Part shown: positions 28,303-37,381 of the stretch, one piece after another
Layout: each line of letters starts with the position of its first letter
How positions within the stretch are numbered: position 1 is the first letter of the stretch
NCBI RefSeq assembly: GCF_000017505.1
Contig: NC_009675.1
Location: 2,108,001-2,172,000 of the forward strand
Direction: 5' to 3'
Origin: Anaeromyxobacter sp. Fw109-5
GTDB taxonomy: Bacteria; Myxococcota; Myxococcia; Myxococcales; Anaeromyxobacteraceae
Length of the DNA: 64,000 nucleotides
The notes under the pieces: model-generated
What the model was told of the DNA's origin: nothing
Database searches by the model: none
What the model saw: only the letters and a program-made list of their open reading frames with translations
Made by a program: the position numbers and the translations under genes

Positions 28303-28905
28303 GTGCGAGACGACGTCGAGCGGGGAGGGGAGCCCGGCGAGCGCGAGCCCGGGCCGTACACGCTCGCCAACGGGCTGACCGCGCTCCGCATCGTGCTCGC
28401 GCCGGTGTTCCTCGTCCTGTACGTGAGCGGGGATCGGCTGCGGGCGCTCGCCGCGTTCGCGGCGGCCGCGGCGACCGATGTCCTCGACGGGCTCGTCGCG
28501 CGCGCTCTCCGCCAGCACACCCGGCTCGGCGCCATCCTCGACCCCCTCGCCGACAAGCTCCTCGCCGCGTGCGCCCTCATCGCGCTCGCCGCCACCGGGC
28601 GCCTGCCGTGGTGGCTCCCGGTGGTCGTGGTCTCGCGGGACGCCCTGCAGATCTCCGGGGCCGTGCTGCTACGGACCACCCGCCACCCGGTGCCGATCGC
28701 CCCCACCCGGATCGGCAAGTACGCCACGTTCGGGGTCGCCGCGACCGTCGTGTTCGCGCTCGCCGGCGAGTACGGCGGCTACCCCGCCGCGGTGGCCGCC
28801 CCTTATGTGGCGGCGTGGGCGCTCCTGACCGCGGAGTGCGTCGCGGTGTCGTTCGGTCAGTATTTCCTGCTCTTCGTCCGGGCGCTGCGCGCCCCATCTC
28901 GGTGA
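28303..28905 (+). CDS. CDP-alcohol phosphatidyltransferase family membrane protein
   Basis: 200 residues from GTG 28303, 11 bases after the previous stop. The catalytic motif DGx2ARx8Gx3Dx3D is complete in DVLDGLVARALRQHTRLGAILDPLADKL (key residues D-G, A-R, G, D, D). About four to five transmembrane helices follow. Family members join CDP-diacylglycerol and glycerol-3-phosphate (PgsA) or inositol, serine and others; the sequence T-L-A-N-G-L-T-A-L-R-I near the N-terminus resembles PgsA (TLPNxLTLLRI). The acceptor alcohol is therefore probably, but not certainly, glycerol phosphate. The N-terminal ~22 charged residues may be untranslated. Confidence 0.85.
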   Translation: MRDDVERGGEPGEREPGPYTLANGLTALRIVLAPVFLVLYVSGDRLRALAAFAAAAATDVLDGLVARALRQHTRLGAILDPLADKLLAACALIALAATGRLPWWLPVVVVSRDALQISGAVLLRTTRHPVPIAPTRIGKYATFGVAATVVFALAGEYGGYPAAVAAPYVAAWALLTAECVAVSFGQYFLLFVRALRAPSR

Positions 28906-28959
28906 GCGATAGCGGCTGCCGGTCGCTTCCCGGACGAGCGGACATGAATAAGTTACCGG

Positions 28960-30039
28960 GTGATGGCCCCCCGGAAGCTCAAGCTCGTCGTCTCGGATTT
29001 CCACCTCGGCAAGGGCCCCTACCGCGAGGACGGCTCGGTGAACGTGTTCGAGGACTTCCGGCACGACGGGAAGTTCGCGGAGTTCCTCGACTACCACCGC
29101 GAGGGGGAGTTCGCGGGCGCGGAGATCGAGCTGGTCGTCAACGGCGACTTCTTCAACCTGCTCTCCGTGGATCTGGACGGGCGCCTGCAGGAGGCGATCA
29201 CCGAGCGCGTGGCGGTGGAGAAGACCGACGCCATCCTGCGCGGCCACCCCCTCGTCTTCGACGCGCTCGAGCGCTTCGCCGGGGATCCGCGGCGGAGCGT
29301 GACGTTCATCATGGGGAACCACGATCCCGGCCTGCTGTTCGCCGGGGTCCGGGAGATCATCGCGCGCCGGGTGGGCGGCGCCCACCGCTTCCTCCTCGAC
29401 AGCTACGACTTCGACGGCGTCCACGTCGAGCACGGCATGCAGCGCGAGCCGATGAACGCCTTCAACCCGAACCGCTACTTCCGGGAGCGCAACGGCGAGC
29501 TGTTCCTCAACCTGCCGCTGGGCTCGCGCTACATCATCTCCGTCTTGAACGAGGAGAAGGCGCAGCGGCCATACATCGACAAGGTCGCGCCGTTCGCCAG
29601 CTACTACCGCTGGGCGATCCTCAACGATCCCGAGGCGGTGCTGCGGATCTCCCTGCGCTCCGTGGGCTTCGCCGCGGCGGCCGCGCTGAAGCGCATCCCG
29701 CACCTCGATCCCATGCCGCTCGCCGACCTCGCGAAGCGGCTCCTGCGCTACACGGCGTTCCCCACCCTCGAGCACGAGGCGCGGCACCTGCTCTCGCGCA
29801 AGGGCTACAACACCGTGATCATGGGCCACACGCACGTGCCGGTGTACCGCGAGTACGCGCGCGACAAGGTCTACGTGAACACCGGCACCTGGAACGCCAT
29901 GACCTCGCTCGACGTCGGCAACCTGGGCAGGACGGAGCAGCTCACGTACGCCCACGTCGAGTACGTCGACGGCCGCCCCCGCGCCCGGCTCCGCGAGTGG
30001 CGGGGGATCGCCCGGCCGACCGAGGACGTGTTCTTCTGA
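28960..30039 (+). CDS. Calcineurin-like metallophosphoesterase (LpxH-like group)
   Basis: 359 residues, start GTG 28960 or ATG 28963. The dimetal phosphoesterase motifs are in order: SDFHLG (residues ~12-17), NGDFF (~60), GNHDPG (~118), a middle His in V-E-H-G, and GHTHVP (~290). The spacing and the SDxHLG form resemble UDP-2,3-diacylglucosamine hydrolase (LpxH), but it is about 110 residues longer. The middle carries extra helices (NLPLGSRYIISVL and following), so the substrate may be different. It follows a phosphatidyltransferase gene by 54 bases, hinting at lipid metabolism. No membrane segment or signal is evident. Confidence 0.8.
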   Translation: MMAPRKLKLVVSDFHLGKGPYREDGSVNVFEDFRHDGKFAEFLDYHREGEFAGAEIELVVNGDFFNLLSVDLDGRLQEAITERVAVEKTDAILRGHPLVFDALERFAGDPRRSVTFIMGNHDPGLLFAGVREIIARRVGGAHRFLLDSYDFDGVHVEHGMQREPMNAFNPNRYFRERNGELFLNLPLGSRYIISVLNEEKAQRPYIDKVAPFASYYRWAILNDPEAVLRISLRSVGFAAAAALKRIPHLDPMPLADLAKRLLRYTAFPTLEHEARHLLSRKGYNTVIMGHTHVPVYREYARDKVYVNTGTWNAMTSLDVGNLGRTEQLTYAHVEYVDGRPRARLREWRGIARPTEDVFF

Positions 30040-30158
30040 CGGCTTCGGCGAGACGGGCGGCGCGATTGACCCGCTGACCCGGAGCCGTGGAGAGAGAATG
30101 GCGCGGGACGTTCCGCCCACCCCGAGCCTGCGGAGAGAACGGGGCCGCGCGATGACCC

Positions 30159-30187
30159 GCTCACCCTGAGCCTGTCGAAGGGTGAGC
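30159..30187. repeat. REP-like palindromic repeat, copy 2, within a small repeat patch
   Basis: A 9-bp stem (30159-30167 with 30179-30187) flanks the same GAGCCTGTCGA core as at 11530-11562. Just upstream (about 30060-30170) two imperfect direct copies of a GCGCGAT..GACCCGCT..ACCC..GAGCC unit occur, suggesting repeated insertion between the phosphoesterase gene and the tRNA. Confidence 0.65.
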
Positions 30188-30236
30188 TCCTGGAAGCGGG
30201 GGAATGCCGAGCCGCTCCGGACCGCCGAGCGACCAG

Positions 30237-30264
30237 TTGACTCCGGCCGGAAACCGGCTATAAA
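30237..30264 (+). promoter_or_regulatory. Predicted promoter of tRNA-Val
   Basis: TTGACT (30237-30242) and TATAAA (30259-30264) are 16 bases apart, ending 23 bases before the mature tRNA. This is one of the best promoter matches in the window. Confidence 0.75.
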
Positions 30265-30287
30265 CGCGCCTCGTTGTCGCGGACGAC

Positions 30288-30359
<72 letters not shown>

Positions 30360-30364
30360 TGAAG

Positions 30365-30401
30365 ACGGGAGCTCAGCCGCGCGCTGAGTTCCCGTTTTTT
30401 T
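30365..30401 (+). terminator. Intrinsic terminator after tRNA-Val
   Basis: A 12-bp stem (30365-30376 with 30384-30395, one G-T pair), a 7-base loop and a run of seven T at 30395-30401, six bases beyond the tRNA 3' end. Confidence 0.92.
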
Positions 30402-30625
30402 CCTTTGCGGGCTCCCCTGGGTAACCGGATGGGTAACGCGGTCAGCGCGACTGCTCCGCGAGCCACGCGTCGGGCGCCGCGGACGACCGCGGGACCTTCG
30501 CCGGGGACACATGGCCAGCCTCTCGGAACGCGAGAAGGGCCGCCCCGTCTCCGGAGCGGCCCCGTGCCGCCTGACCTGCGACTCAGCGGTTGTGGCGCGA
30601 GTGCGCCGATGTCATCGCTGCGAGA

Positions 30626-32059
30626 TCAAGGGACCGCGGTCAGCGTCAGGTAGTAGGGCAGCGCGCACCCCGTGGCCGCGGGGTCGGGAACGACGCGCAC
30701 CCAGTAATTCGTCCCTGGAGCGCGGCCGGACACCTCCGCTCGCCCGGTGCCGAACGCGATCCGCTCCTCCCCCGAACCTGCGTTCATCGCCCACAACTCG
30801 ACGGACAGTCCCGCATTGCTGGAGACGACGGTCAGTCCCGTGAAGTCCATGTGAGTCCCGATCACGTACATCCAGTCCTCGTCGTTCGGGACAGCCTCGA
30901 TCGTGGTGGTCGGCGCGGTGGGGACCGGCGTGTAGCCCCAGGCGGCGTTCGCAAGCGTGTTGTCCGTCTCGCGCATGTCGTCGCGGCAGATCGGCTCCAC
31001 GATGTTCACGGCGACCGTCATCGTGTCGGTGAGCCCCTCGTTCACGAGGCGCGCCGTCAGCATACAAACTGTAGGTGACGACGGGGCAGTCCAATAGAAG
31101 AGTCGCCAATAGTGGCCATCCGGTGCCGTCGGCAGAAGCTCGGTCTGCGGCGCAGCCTGGGACGTTTCCGTTCCGCCACAGTCGATCGACAGCGACGCGT
31201 CCGGATCGCTCGGTTGGGTCCCGACGTGGGCGAGATATTCAATCTGCAGATCCTGTCCCGTAGGCCAATCGATCTCGCACGACCAGTTTGCTCCGACCCT
31301 CCGGACGTTGCACACGTTGCTGGGGTTCGGGTTGCGGCGGTTCGCGACGGCAACATTCACGAAAGACGGGTTCGGAACGAAGTACCCGCTTATGTTTGCG
31401 GTGCCCAGGTCCGATACGACGATGACAAGGCTGATCGTGTCGGTCAGGGATCGCGACGACACGGTGAGTGTCAGCGTGCAGGCTCCCGCGGTGGTGGCCG
31501 ACCACTGGGTCGTGGCCGACGCCGGGGAGGAAAATGTACCAGAGCACCCCTCGCTCTGCGTCCAGGAGAACGTCACGGCGTCCGCGTCCGGGTCGACGGC
31601 CGCGGCTGTAAGCGTGATGGCCTCCGCGACGAACGGGCCCAAGTCGGAGATGGCGAGACTCGTGATGATCGGTCCGTGATCGCCCCCAGGGAGCGGGCCC
31701 GTGTCGTCCAGAATCTTGATGACGACCAGCGTGGAGTTGCCAGCCGTGATCGTCGCCTCGGTGGTGCCGGTGCCGACTAGCACCTCGTATGGCGGAGTGC
31801 CGGTATACGCGCGCGCCGTGAAGGAGTGCGTTCCGGCCGGTACCGATATTGCGCCGCCAAACGAACCGTCCGTGTTGAGCGTCAGATTGCTCACGATGTT
31901 CGCGGGCTGGATTTCAATCTCGACCCGCGAGAGAGTGGTCGTCGCGGTTGCGGCCTGCACGCGGATGTTTACCGATGGACTCGGCAATTCCGACTTCCGC
32001 GAACCGCATGCGAGTGCGACAAGTGCGCTACAGGCGACAGCGAGTGATCGAACGTTCAT
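30626..32059 (-). CDS. Putative lipoprotein with Ig/PKD-like domains
   Basis: 477 residues from ATG at 32059. A lipoprotein signal is visible: MNVRSLAVACSALVALAC with Cys18 as lipidation site. Residues ~35-110 form a carboxypeptidase-regulatory-like module (ITAGNSTLVVIKIL). A PKD/Ig-like domain follows (DPDADAVTFSWTQSEGCSGTF) with paired cysteines, then further beta-rich regions ending in TNYWVRVVPDP...YYLTLTAVP, like a pre-peptidase C-terminal domain. No enzyme motif is visible. The frame is open 330 bases further upstream, but that part is Arg/Pro-rich and lacks a signal. GC content and third-position bias are clearly lower than in neighbouring genes, and it sits next to a tRNA and repeats, so horizontal acquisition is plausible. 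Confidence 0.7.
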   Translation of the reverse strand: MNVRSLAVACSALVALACGSRKSELPSPSVNIRVQAATATTTLSRVEIEIQPANIVSNLTLNTDGSFGGAISVPAGTHSFTARAYTGTPPYEVLVGTGTTEATITAGNSTLVVIKILDDTGPLPGGDHGPIITSLAISDLGPFVAEAITLTAAAVDPDADAVTFSWTQSEGCSGTFSSPASATTQWSATTAGACTLTLTVSSRSLTDTISLVIVVSDLGTANISGYFVPNPSFVNVAVANRRNPNPSNVCNVRRVGANWSCEIDWPTGQDLQIEYLAHVGTQPSDPDASLSIDCGGTETSQAAPQTELLPTAPDGHYWRLFYWTAPSSPTVCMLTARLVNEGLTDTMTVAVNIVEPICRDDMRETDNTLANAAWGYTPVPTAPTTTIEAVPNDEDWMYVIGTHMDFTGLTVVSSNAGLSVELWAMNAGSGEERIAFGTGRAEVSGRAPGTNYWVRVVPDPAATGCALPYYLTLTAVP

Positions 32060-32432
32060 GCCGGCCCCCCAAGGCCCACCGGAGGGGGGTTCCGAGGGAC
32101 GTCCTCGGTGACGACCCACCAACGGCTTCGCGCCAGGCTGGCAGGGCGGCGCGCATGCGATCCACCGCTCGATGGGGTACTCGCGCTGAGCGTGAAGCGA
32201 GTCGGGCGTGGCGGCGCCAGCAACCCGTTGGCGCCTCGCGGGCAACTCCGTGCGGCGCGGCCCGGTTCGCTCCGGCGCCGAAAGTTTCCCGCAGAGGTTC
32301 CCTCGTGTACGGGAGCCGCCTCTTTTCCCAGCTCGACGCCGACGCGTGAGCTCGCGACCCGCGACCTGTGGCAATGAGCCACAGCGCAACCTCGTGAACG
32401 CAGGCGCTCGGCGTGATGGGATCGGGTGACTC
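32060..32432. other. Divergent intergenic region between lipoprotein and sensor-kinase genes
   Basis: 373 bases that must hold promoters for both flanking genes. A 7-bp hairpin with loop AATGA lies at 32366-32384 (CTGTGGC / GCCACAG), possibly an operator. No further gene or clear promoter could be assigned. Confidence 0.4.
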
Positions 32433-33821
32433 GTGGCCCGCCCGGAGGGGACACCTTCGCAGCTGCGCTGGCCGGGCCTTCCGGCGCGGATCGCGATCGG
32501 CTTCGGCGCCGCGCTCGTGAGCCTCGCCGCGGCTTCCGGCGCGTCTTACGTCGCGCTCTCGGCGCGCGACTCCGCGAGCGCGCTGGTCCGGCACACGGCC
32601 GAGGCGCAGCACGCGATCGAGGAGCTCGAGTCCGCCCTGCTCGTCTCGGACGTCGCGCTCAGGGCGCACGTGGAGGACCACGACCCGCGCCATCGAGACC
32701 TGTTTCAGAGCGGTTGGTCGAAGGTGCTGCCCGCGCTCGCGGACCTCCAGCGCATCTCCGAAGCGCACCCCGAGCAGAAGCCGCGCATCGCAAGGATCGC
32801 GGAGGCCGTGGACGAGATCCGCGCGGAGCAGGCCCGCCTCGTGGCGCTCGTCGACGCCGGCGATCTCCCCGGGGCTCGCGCCCTCGAGACGGCGAACGCC
32901 GCGAGGGAGGTCCTCGAGGGCGCGATGACCATGCTCGGTCGGATCGACGAGGACGAGCAACGCGCGCACGAGGGCCGCGAAGCCGCGTGGAAGCGGACCG
33001 TGCTCGTCTCCAACGCGGTGTTCGTCGCCGCGGTCGGCGTGCTCCTCGTGCTGATCCTCCTCGCCGCCCGGCTCGTGCGCGACGACATTCGCACGCGGGA
33101 GGCCGCGCGGGCGGACCGCGAGCGCACGCTCGTCGTGCAGCGGCGCCTCATGGCGGTGGTGAGCCACGACCTGCGGAACCCCCTCGGCGCCATCCTCACC
33201 GCGGCGTGGGCGCTCGCACGGCTCGAGCTACCGCCGAATGCGGGGGCGATGGTCCGGCGCATCGTCAGCTCGGGGCGGCGGATGGAGCGGCTGATCCGCG
33301 ATCTGCTGGACTGGAGCCGCTTGCAAGCCGGCGGCTCCGTCCCCATCGCCACCCGCGAGGCCGATCTGTTCGACGCGTGTCAGCGCATCACGGACGAGCT
33401 CCGGGATCGCGACGGGAAGCTCATCCACCTCGAGCGCGACGGTGACACGCGCGCCACGTTCGATCCGGAGCGCATCGAGCAGGTGGTCGGAAACCTGCTC
33501 TCGAACGCGCTCCGTTACGCGCCGCCCGGAACGACCGTGCTCGTGCGCGCAGTCGGCACCCCGCAGGAGGTCCGGCTCGAGGTGCACGACGAGGGTCCCG
33601 GGATCCCCTCCGAGGCGCAAGCCCGGATCTTCGAGCCGTTCCGGCAGGGGCCGAGCGGACACGGCACGGGGCTCGGCCTGGGGCTCTTCATCGTGCGATC
33701 GGTCGCCGAGGCGCACGGGGGCCGCGTCCACCTGGAGTCCGCGCCGGGCAAGACGTCGTTCGTCGTCCACCTCCCGCGGTGTGTCGCCGCCCTGGGAGGC
33801 GAGGGCGGCGCGACCCGCTGA
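32433..33821 (+). CDS. Sensor histidine kinase with CHASE3-like periplasmic domain
   Basis: 462 residues from GTG 32433. TM1 (~18-42) and TM2 (~188-210) enclose a helical, charged ~145-residue region with the look of a CHASE3 four-helix domain (RDSASALVRHTAEAQHAIEEL). HisKA follows, with H245 in VVSHDLRNPLG, then N-box NLLSNALRYAP, G1 DEGPGI, and GTGLGLGLFIV. All kinase residues are intact. There is no response regulator next to it, so it is an orphan kinase. It is transcribed towards the octahaem cytochrome gene 364 bases downstream, which makes a redox or respiratory signal an attractive guess, no more. Confidence 0.9.
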   Translation: MARPEGTPSQLRWPGLPARIAIGFGAALVSLAAASGASYVALSARDSASALVRHTAEAQHAIEELESALLVSDVALRAHVEDHDPRHRDLFQSGWSKVLPALADLQRISEAHPEQKPRIARIAEAVDEIRAEQARLVALVDAGDLPGARALETANAAREVLEGAMTMLGRIDEDEQRAHEGREAAWKRTVLVSNAVFVAAVGVLLVLILLAARLVRDDIRTREAARADRERTLVVQRRLMAVVSHDLRNPLGAILTAAWALARLELPPNAGAMVRRIVSSGRRMERLIRDLLDWSRLQAGGSVPIATREADLFDACQRITDELRDRDGKLIHLERDGDTRATFDPERIEQVVGNLLSNALRYAPPGTTVLVRAVGTPQEVRLEVHDEGPGIPSEAQARIFEPFRQGPSGHGTGLGLGLFIVRSVAEAHGGRVHLESAPGKTSFVVHLPRCVAALGGEGGATR

Positions 33822-34185
33822 CGGCCGAGGCCACGGATCCCCCGGCTGCGCGGGTGATCCGGTGGCCGATCCCGGAACGCTCCGTTAACGCGTTAGCACC
33901 CCACGTAACGCCGAAAAGTTAACACTCTCGGGAGGATGCGTGTCCCGTGGACGCGGGTCGCACCGCCGGGTGAGGCAGTTGCCCCACCTCGAGCGGCGAT
34001 GGGGGAATTCCCCCATCCTTCACTCATCGTGACCCGCCGGTCTTCCGGTTCGCCCGCGGTCCGACACGGCGCCGCTCCGGGCACGCGCCGTGCTCTCTCC
34101 CGCTCCGCGCGGATCGTGGTCTTCACGAACCGTGTCGAGAACCGGGACCAGGGCCGGCGTTTTGCCGGCTCCAACGGAGGGAGCA
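33822..34185. other. Intergenic region upstream of the octahaem cytochrome gene
   Basis: 364 bases without a coding frame of convincing quality. It contains AT-richer patches with repeated GTTAAC/GTTAGC-type words at 33882-33930 and the 20-bp palindrome at 33998-34017, and ends with GGAGGG, the ribosome-binding site of the cytochrome gene. I see no clean -35/-10 pair. Confidence 0.45.
33998..34017. promoter_or_regulatory. Perfect 20-bp palindrome, candidate operator
   Basis: GATGGGGGAATTCCCCCATC reads identically on both strands. It has no loop, so it suits a dimeric DNA-binding protein better than an RNA hairpin, and it lies 168 bases before the cytochrome start. The binding protein is unknown. 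Confidence 0.45.
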
Positions 34186-37158
34186 GTGAACACACACGTT
34201 AACGCTCGGATGCGGACGGCGATCGCCGTCCTCGCCGCGCTGGGCTTCGCGTGCCTCGGGGAGCTGCCCGAGCCGCCGCAGACCGGCGAGAAGCAGAAGT
34301 CCACCTACCACTCGTCCGACGCGAACGGCGCCATCCCGCTGCGCGACGCGGCGGGCGCCACCATCGCCCGCGGCTCGACCACGCCGTTCAGCCCCGAGCA
34401 GACCTGCGGCGGCTGCCACGACACCGCGGTGATCACGCGCGGCTACCACTTCCAGCAGGGACGCACCGGTCCGGACAACAACTTGCTCGTCTCCGACAGC
34501 TACAACCCGCAGAAGCCGTGGCTGCTGTCGCCCGGCATGTACGGCAAGACTTGACCCCCGTCGTCTGACTCGAGCCAGTTGGCTCGAAAGAGCAACACCA
34601 GCACGACGGCGATGGACAAGACCTCCTACTTCTTCACCTTCCAGTGCGGCATCTGCCACCCGGGCGGCGGCCCCACGCAGTACGACCGCGACGGCCGCAA
34701 GTACTTCGACGGCACGAACTTCGGCTACGGCGGCGGCGTGGCCGCGCTTCCCCCCGAGGCCAAGCTGGACGGCGACTACGGCTTCATCGTCCCCAAGGAC
34801 TCGGCGGACGGTACCGTCCTCGCCGGCACCCCGGTGCTCGCGAACGGCTGGAAGAAGAACGGCGTCCTCGAGCCCGACTGCCTCCTCTGCCACCTGAGCG
34901 GCTACAGCTGGAAGAACCGCGCGGCGACGCTCGTCGGCGGCCAGGGGATCACCGGCGTCGCGGCGTTCAAGGTCGCGCCGGCCATGGGCGCGGGCTTCGG
35001 CAGCGTCACCGTGGCGGCCGCTCCGGCCTTCCCGCCCACGGCCTCCGCGGTCGGTCCGGTCGACTACGAGCTCGGCATCGCAGCGGGTACGCTCGAGGTG
35101 AACGGGAGCAACCAGCTGCAGATCAGGCTCGGCAAGGTCGGTCCCACGCCCGAGGCGAACTGCCGGGGCTGCCACTCGACCCCCGACACCAAGAAGTCTG
35201 GCCGCACGCTCCTCGATGCGACCGACGTGCACAAGCTGAACGCGGTGAACTGCACGGCCTGTCACACGAATGCCGGTAACGCGCTCGAGCACCAGTTCGG
35301 CAAGGGCGACGTGACCATCGGCTCGGTCCGGGACGACCTCGACAACACCGTCCGGTCCTGCGCGGACTGCCACCTGAACGGCGCCGCCCCCGCTGGGCTC
35401 ATCGCGCCGGATCCCACGCGTGCCCACGCCTCCATCCCGAGCCTCCACTTCTCGGCGATGAAGTGCCAGGTCTGCCACATCCGCTACATGGAGGACGATC
35501 CCGTGACCGCCGGGATGCAGGTCCCCGAGCTCATCGTCGAGATGTCGACGAACGGCACGCAGACCATCTCGACCTGGGAGAAGTACTTCAAGACGAACCC
35601 GCTCGATCCGTCGCAGAACGACGCCGCCCTGTCGGCCGTGACGAGCACGTACCGCTGGTACCCCGCGATCCGCTGGTACAAGGGGAAGCTCCAGACGGTG
35701 AAGCCGCTCCTCACCGCCTACTACGGCGACTGGATCAGCGGCACGGGCGACACCGCCATCATCCGGCCGATCCCGCTGCGCATGGTGCGCAAGGCGCTCG
35801 GCGACAAGTACGGCGTCGGCACGCCGCGTCTCGGCACGCTGCCGGTCACGCCCGGCGGCCTGGACCCGGCGAACCCGATCCCGTTCAAGAAGGCCGAGAT
35901 CAAGGCGCTGCTCGAGGCCATCGGGAACGCGAACGACACGGCGAACCCGGATCCTGCGGCGAACAACGACATCGCCGTCCGGCCGGTGCTCATCCGCGCG
36001 GAGAAGGTCTACTACCTGAACGACGTGGGCGAGGTGGAGTTCTTCGAGAGCGCGGTGGCCGAGTCGCACGACTTCGCCATCAACCACAACGTCGTGCCGA
36101 AGCGTGACCCGGCGAACCCGATCCTCAAGCCCGGTCCGTACGGCGCGGGTGGCTGCACCGACTGCCACTCCCCCAGCTCGACGTTCTTCTTCGGCAAGCA
36201 GCTGATCGAGCCCGCCGAGTACGAGTTCCTCGACGAGCACGGCACGCAGCCGAACCCGAACGCGGGCAAGCCGCACTACGTCCCGCACTACGTGGCGATG
36301 GGCTACAGCGACTACAAGGTCGCGAGCCTCACGGGCGACCGCATCGCGGTCAACGTGCGCGTCCTCGGCTGGGGTCCGGGCAGCACCGTCACCGGTGACG
36401 GCCTCGACTGCGGCTTCGGCGGCGGCCTGTGCGTCACCACCGTGGCCGAGAGCGGCACCCTCGCGCTGACGGCCAACCCCGGCGTCGGTGCGACCGTGAG
36501 CTCCTGGGACGGCTGCGCGCCGTCGGCGGACAAGCTCACCTGTTCGCTCTCCGTCGGCGGCGCGTCCGGCCTGGGCTCGACGAAGGTCGTGGTCGTGACC
36601 TTCGGTCAGCCGGCGTCCACGCCGATGCCGACCAGCTCGGGCGTCGCCCTGAGCGTGATCGGCTCCGGCTGGGGCAACGTGAGCGGCGCGGGCCTCAACT
36701 GCAACATCGGCTCGCAGGGCGCCTGCGGCGCCGAGCTCGCGAACGGCACGCTCGTGACGCTCGTCGCGACGCCTGACCGGTACACCTGGGTCGAGAGCTG
36801 GACGGGCTGCACGCCGGACGCGGTCGATCCCAACAAGTGCACCGTCAGCGTGAGCGGCGTGAACGCCGTCAGCGCGCTCCTGTCGAACGGCTCCGGCGGC
36901 GGCCCTTACTCGCCGACCCAGTCGCTCATGGTGCGCGTGTTCGGACCGGGGACCATCACGGGCCCCGGGCTCAGCTGCCGCGCCGAGAACGGCGGCTGCC
37001 GCATCGACGTGCCCACCGGTGACACGGTGACGCTGACGGCGACCGGCGACTCCGGCGCCACGTTCGCCGGGTTCGCGGGGTGCACCTCGACCACGGGGAG
37101 CACCTGCAGCATCACGATGACGGAGCCGTCCGCCGTCGTCGGCGAGTTCACGCGGTGA
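34186..37158 (+). CDS. Octahaem c-type cytochrome with probable selenocysteine at in-frame TGA
   Basis: Reading the TGA at 34552-34554 as selenocysteine gives one 990-residue protein with Sec123. GTG 34186 follows GGAGGG at ideal spacing. The N-terminus is hydrophobic and ends in FACLGE, a possible though non-ideal lipobox. CXXCH motifs: CGGCH before the TGA, then CGICH, CLLCH, CRGCH, CTACH, CADCH, CQVCH and CTDCH after it, eight in all. The frame is the same on both sides of the TGA, and the junction ([19 protein letters not shown]) is continuous with no second ribosome-binding site. From ~720 onward come three tandem ~75-residue repeats, each with four cysteines (G-x-V-x-G-x-G-L-x-C ... W-x-G-C). 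The family serves extracellular or periplasmic electron transfer. Alternatives: a nonsense mutation, or a second protein starting at TTG 34579; that would lack a signal peptide and hence haem attachment. Confidence 0.8.
34552..34587 (+). promoter_or_regulatory. TGA codon with SECIS-like hairpin
   Basis: TGA 34552-34554 is followed after 15 bases by a perfect 7-bp stem (34570-34576 with 34581-34587) closing the tetraloop AGTT. The loop starts 22 bases after the TGA and has G as its second base, which agrees with the published bacterial SECIS model as I recall it (loop 16-37 bases downstream, G in the first two loop positions). Codons here include ACT, TCT, GCT and CGA, rare elsewhere in this gene, as expected if RNA pairing constrains the sequence. 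Confidence 0.65.
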
Positions 37159-37202
37159 GGTGATCGCTAGGGCGCCGCCTCCGGGCGGCGCTCCTCTTCA
37201 GG

Positions 37203-37234
37203 GCCCGGCCGGCATCCGCCGGCCGGGCTTTTTT
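37203..37234 (+). terminator. Intrinsic terminator of the cytochrome gene
   Basis: An 11-bp perfect stem (37203-37213 with 37218-37228), loop ATCC and six T at 37229-37234. It isolates the cytochrome gene from thrS. Confidence 0.92.
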
Positions 37235-37381
37235 CGTGCGCCGCGCCTCGGCGCGCCGCGGGCGGCGCCGTGTGCAGCGAGAACCCCCTCCCTTCCGGTG
37301 GCCCGTTGCGTTAGAACACGCGACGTTTTCGCGGTGCGCTCGGCGGTCGCCCGCCGGCCCCACGCTCGAGGGAAGGAACGC

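Noticed and set aside
34579-37158. Separate cytochrome gene starting at TTG 34579 after the TGA
   Set aside because: It would have no ribosome-binding site or signal peptide, its start would fall inside the hairpin loop, and the preceding codons are continuous coding sequence.
37235-37381. T-box or other riboswitch before thrS
   Set aside because: No T-box sequence or stem I-like structure; only a plain short leader.
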